Origin: Tremella fuciformis
Taxonomy: Eukaryota > Basidiomycota > Tremellomycetes > Tremellales > Tremellaceae
Direction of reading: 5' to 3'
DNA length: 64,000 bases
Assembly (NCBI GenBank): GCA_032768795.1
Contig: CP136490.1
Coordinates: 620,001 to 684,000 of the forward strand
Part shown: positions 60,696 through 64,000 of the stretch, in pieces
Layout of the letters: each line of letters starts with the position of its first letter
How positions within the stretch are numbered: position 1 is the first letter of the stretch
Translations under genes and position numbers: made by a program
Notes under the pieces: generated by a model
Seen by the model: only the letters and a program-made list of their open reading frames with translations
What the model was told of the DNA's origin: nothing
Databases searched by the model: none

Positions 60696-63115
60696 ATGCA
60701 CTCGGCCGTCATGCGACCCTCGCAACACCATCCTCTCTACGGCGCCGCCTTTCCTTCCCCCGCCACCTCGGGCAACTCGGCCTCGCCTCAGAAATCAGCG
60801 ACCGCTGCTGCATTTGTCCCCCATGCATCCCCTTCAAAGTATGACGAGGAGGGCGAAGACGAGTTTGACATGACCGAAGACGAGCACGAGAAGCAGAAGC
60901 TGGAAACGAGACGCGAGAAGAACCGCGTAAAGCAGAGGAATCTGAGGCGTGAGTCTTTTTCGGTCTGTCTCCCTCGGCTCCTTTGGCTTTGCAACTGTTT
61001 CACGCACTGACATCTCAGTCCGACGGGCCAATCACATCTCGACCCTCGAGCAGAACGTGACTAGTCTACAAGATCAGAATGCTGCCTTGTCCGCCGCCAT
61101 CGCGGATTTTCGCCACCGAGAACGTCAGCTCGATGCGTGGATCAAAGACCTTGAGAGTGTGCTCCAACGCCATGACCTCGCAGCGGAGGTCGAGGCTCTG
61201 CGTCGCAAATGGGTGGCGACGATGACACCGAGTCAGCGAAGGGAAGGCGACAATGATCCCTTGTCGACTCTCGCCCAAGCCGCCGCCTCTGTGCCCCCGA
61301 GTGCTCGGCAAGATGCCGGACCGTCCGTACTTCATCCTCCGCCACAGCAATACGGAGCTGGAGCCCGTCCCCTCTGGAATCGTGGTCAAGCCTCCCCTTT
61401 CACCTGGGAACCTGCTGCCAACGATTCACCATTTGAATACGACGTCGACCCGAGGAAGCGAAAACGAGGAAGCGAAGAGCTTGCGCCACCCGCCCCGCGC
61501 CCTCTGAGTGGCTATCATCCCGATCCTCTCGCACCGCCGTCATTCTCGGTTCCCTGGGATCCGCTCATCTCGCGCCCGTCCAGTAGTCGCCCGCAGACAG
61601 CTCCTTCTGCTCACGCCTTTGGTGCCCAGGCAGACCCCCACTCTGGGTCCACCCCATCCGGCAGCATTACAGATCCTTCTCCGCGAGCAATGCGGATCGA
61701 GTCGCTACTCTCGCCGAACCCCGATGGTCTGCCAATGAATGCGCCCACACCTGCTCGGCCTTCATGGTCGACTGAAATGACCCTCATCGACGACTCGGCT
61801 CATCAACAACCTCGATCTATCGAGCCGCACGGTCCGAAATGGCACGACATTCGCCGTCCCTCCTCTCCTCCCCACCATCCAGACATTCATGACGTGAACT
61901 CTGTGTACTCAAGAGGTGCACTGATGCCATCTGCCTCTCCCCCTCTCACTGACATGCACAGATTCAAAGCAGAACCCCTCGACTCAGCCATGCGATCCGC
62001 CCAACCAGGATCCCTCTCTCCCATCCACACAGCAGATTCAGTCACAGCATCCTCCATCAGCTCTTCACGACATATCACTTCCGTCTCGGCGTCCCATGGA
62101 ATACTCTCAACCTCCACATCGGCCGGCACATATCCTTCCCTACGAAGATTTTCTGGCGAGTCAGCCGAATCTGCCTTCACCCCCACCGACCGCCGGCACT
62201 CAACCCCTGTCCCACCAAGAAGCGCAAATGGTGCCGAGGCCGAGTGGAGGTCGCCTCTCATCGGCGCGGGAGGATCACAGATCAGATCGGCCGGTCATGC
62301 CTCGCGATTCCCCGTCGCAACAAGTGACGCAGATATCGCCAATGTCGATGCCATCAACGCTGTCAAGTCTGAACCCGCATCACCTCGAGGTGTCCCATCC
62401 CATCGGCGGTGAAGGTCAAATACCGATGGCGTCAGACTTCGATGCCTGGCTAAATTCGCATCCATTCGATCATCATTCGCATTTATCCTCTGCCCCATTG
62501 CATCCCAGCATCACAACTGCTCGACTCATGCTTTTGTCCCTATTTCCTGCCCCGCTGCCATATCCTTTGCCTCCTTTGCCGGAGCTCACACCTGCACAAC
62601 AACAAGTCATACTCGTTGCCTTGTGTCACCTTACGCCCCCACATATCGCGGAGACCTTTCGCGCGAGACAGCTTCGCTCCCTGCCCGACTCTCTGGCCAA
62701 AACTCTGCTCGAATACCAATCCAGCGACAGCGCCGATCTCCGCCTTGTACTCTTTCCCGTCACGATCATTCGAGTCTCAATCGTGGGTTTCCTCAAACAG
62801 GGCCTGCCCTTCGACTTCACCCGCTTTGTGCAAGACACCCTCAACACGTCGCGTCTATTTGGCGTCCCACTCGATCCGGATGCGTGGGAGATGTCAGAGG
62901 CGTTTTGGGAGGAATGGGAAGGCTGGATCAAAGGAGGAAGACAGTACTGCGGATCGCTCAACGCATGGAGGAGAAGGGATGGACATTTGGGCAGCACGGT
63001 GGTGGAGATGATTCTGGGGATGGAGGGAGACATGTCGAGACGCTCGGATGCGGTGGGCAAACCGCCCGGATGGTCGTTCACGATCCCAGAAGGCAAACTG
63101 GTGGGAGAGGACTGA
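60696..63115 (+). CDS. bZIP transcription factor with DUF3425-like C-terminus
   Basis: The bZIP basic region is made across the first intron (about 60949-61018): KLETRREKNRVKQRNLRLRR, then ANHISTLEQNVTSLQDQNAA as the leucine-zipper start. An acidic patch lies before it (EEGEDEFDMTEDEHEK). The middle about 300 residues are Pro/Ser-rich. A 46-nt intron (61916-61961) shifts the frame: SVYSRDSKQNPSTQPCDPPN, then LPSRRPMEYSQPPHRPAHIL. The C-terminus (PITTARL-like helix, LFPVTIIRVSIVGFLKQGL, FGVPLDPDAWEMSEAFWEEW, GSLNAWRRRDGHLG) fits DUF3425, which fungi often pair with bZIP domains. The start is the first of two nearby ATGs. The un-spliced frame stays open to 62412 and competes with this model (see findings). 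Target genes unknown. Confidence 0.82.
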
Positions 63116-63354
63116 GCTGAAGAAGTCGGATCATCGCGGAATGTACACAGTGTCAAACTCAAGTAACTTACATAGCTGCGCATATCTAACTCGTGTCATT
63201 CGATGATAGTGGCCCATGCGATCTCGGCGTGCTATCTCGGAGGCAATTATCCGTGCGGCTCGGAGGCAATTTCAACACCGAGCCAGCCATCGGCAACGTA
63301 ACCGACCTTTCTCTCCCTTCTTTCTCTGTGCCCCTCCTCACTCGAGCGCCAGCT

Positions 63355-64000
63355 ATGAAGACTGCCATGTCCCGCCATCCTCCCCATCCTCGTCGTACCA
63401 GCTCACCTGCGCCCCTCGACACAACGCCAGCACCAGCGTACCACCACCACACCTCTTCATCTTCCTCGCCGGGTAGTGGACCGGCACCGGGCGACTCGCG
63501 CCGGCCGTCCAAGGCTTCTCTCGGATTCATCCTATCGCCCCCTGCACCCCTCAGCACGCCCTCGTCTTCCTCCTCCACCTCGTCCCCCATGGCCATGGCC
63601 ATGTCCACTGCCCCCGCCTCCGCATCCGCACACGTGCAACCACCCAGCCCCGGCGCGGGCCGACCGCCAATAGAGGGCCTGCCGCGGGACCTGCTCGGGC
63701 GCATCGCGTACCACGTCGTGGTGGACGCCGCGTCCGGCGAGGCCGCCCACCCCTCGGCGCTGCTGCCCCTCCTGCGCGCCAGCCGGCGCATCCACGACGC
63801 GCTGCAGTTCGAGCACAACCCCAAGCTCTACAACCGCCTCTTCCGCGCGACGTTCGACAATGCCGCCCTGGACAGGCGGTACGACTGGATGGTCGAGCAC
63901 CTCGCCGACGTCGCGGGCCGCGGCCGCAACGCCTTTGACCTGTTCACGAACCCGCGCAGCTGGGCCATCGAGTATAAGAGCCGCTGGGGCATGACGAAGC
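63355..64000 (+). CDS. F-box-like protein, 5' part only
   Basis: Starts at ATG 63355 and runs open to the window end, so the gene is cut. The first about 100 residues are Ser/Pro/Ala-rich (SRHPPHPRRTSSPAPLDTTP). Then comes an F-box-like region: PPIEGLPRDLLGRIAYHVVV, SALLPLLRASRRIHDALQFE and HNPKLYNRLFRATFDNAALD, followed by RRYDWMVEHLADVAGRGRNA. This arrangement (IxxLPxDLLxxIxxHV, then LLRASRxIHxAL and LYxRLFRxxFD) is common in basidiomycete F-box-like proteins of unknown substrate. GC and CpG content is clearly higher than in the other genes of the window. Confidence 0.65.
   Translation, partial: MKTAMSRHPPHPRRTSSPAPLDTTPAPAYHHHTSSSSSPGSGPAPGDSRRPSKASLGFILSPPAPLSTPSSSSSTSSPMAMAMSTAPASASAHVQPPSPGAGRPPIEGLPRDLLGRIAYHVVVDAASGEAAHPSALLPLLRASRRIHDALQFEHNPKLYNRLFRATFDNAALDRRYDWMVEHLADVAGRGRNAFDLFTNPRSWAIEYKSRWGMTK

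Noticed and set aside
60949..62412. The single long frame as an independent gene
   Set aside because: Its first half is the zipper part of the bZIP gene. The end after 61916 is better explained as a frame left open beyond an intron; the downstream DUF3425-like exon is in another frame.

Overview
The window is nuclear DNA of a basidiomycete fungus, most likely a yeast-like tremellomycete. Genes are dense and lie on both strands. Nearly all are split by many short GT-AG introns of about 34 to 65 nt, several with a CTGAC/CTAAC-like branch site just before the acceptor. Orthologues of conserved eukaryotic and fungal genes are easy to recognise once exons are joined: SF3B4, USE1, PMR1, RTF2, COX4, PDAT/LRO1, GPI11, mL44, uL24m and ERV41. 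The class assignment is inference; nothing here fixes the genus.

Layout. 0-6.7 kb: a hairpin-rich non-coding edge, USE1 (SNARE), an amino-acid permease, the spliceosomal protein SF3B4, and a small one-pass membrane protein. 7.4-20 kb: a MAP-kinase-phosphatase-type tyrosine phosphatase with a rhodanese-like domain, the Golgi Ca/Mn pump PMR1, a mitochondrial HMG-box nucleoid protein and a DHA1-type MFS exporter. 20-30 kb: a basic unknown protein, RTF2, a cryptic upstream locus, a very long TAF13-like protein, a multi-pass membrane protein, COX4, and a disordered protein with two PCNA-motif-like segments. 30-41 kb: the triacylglycerol-forming acyltransferase PDAT, a membrane-anchored GH5 exo-beta-1,3-glucanase, an FAD protein of the COG2907 type, and a non-coding stretch holding an inverted-repeat element.

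41.9-51.6 kb is the most unusual part. Five genes on the minus strand follow one another: three divergent Nudix-box proteins that share motifs outside the box, a D-2-hydroxyacid dehydrogenase, and a protein I cannot assign. 52.6-58.6 kb returns to housekeeping: mL44, GPI11, uL24m and ERV41, tightly packed and partly tail to tail. After a 2.1 kb non-coding leader region come a bZIP factor with a DUF3425-like C-terminus and a GC-rich F-box-like gene cut by the window end.

Apart from the Nudix block the window is not a pathway cluster. Endomembrane and secretion (USE1, PMR1, ERV41, GPI11), mitochondrion (COX4, mL44, uL24m, HMG protein) and gene expression (SF3B4, TAF13-like, RTF2, bZIP) are simply interspersed. 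Coordinates of multi-exon genes run from start codon to stop codon and include introns. Splice sites were read by eye from GT/AG, reading frame and family similarity; no alignment, RNA or database search was possible.
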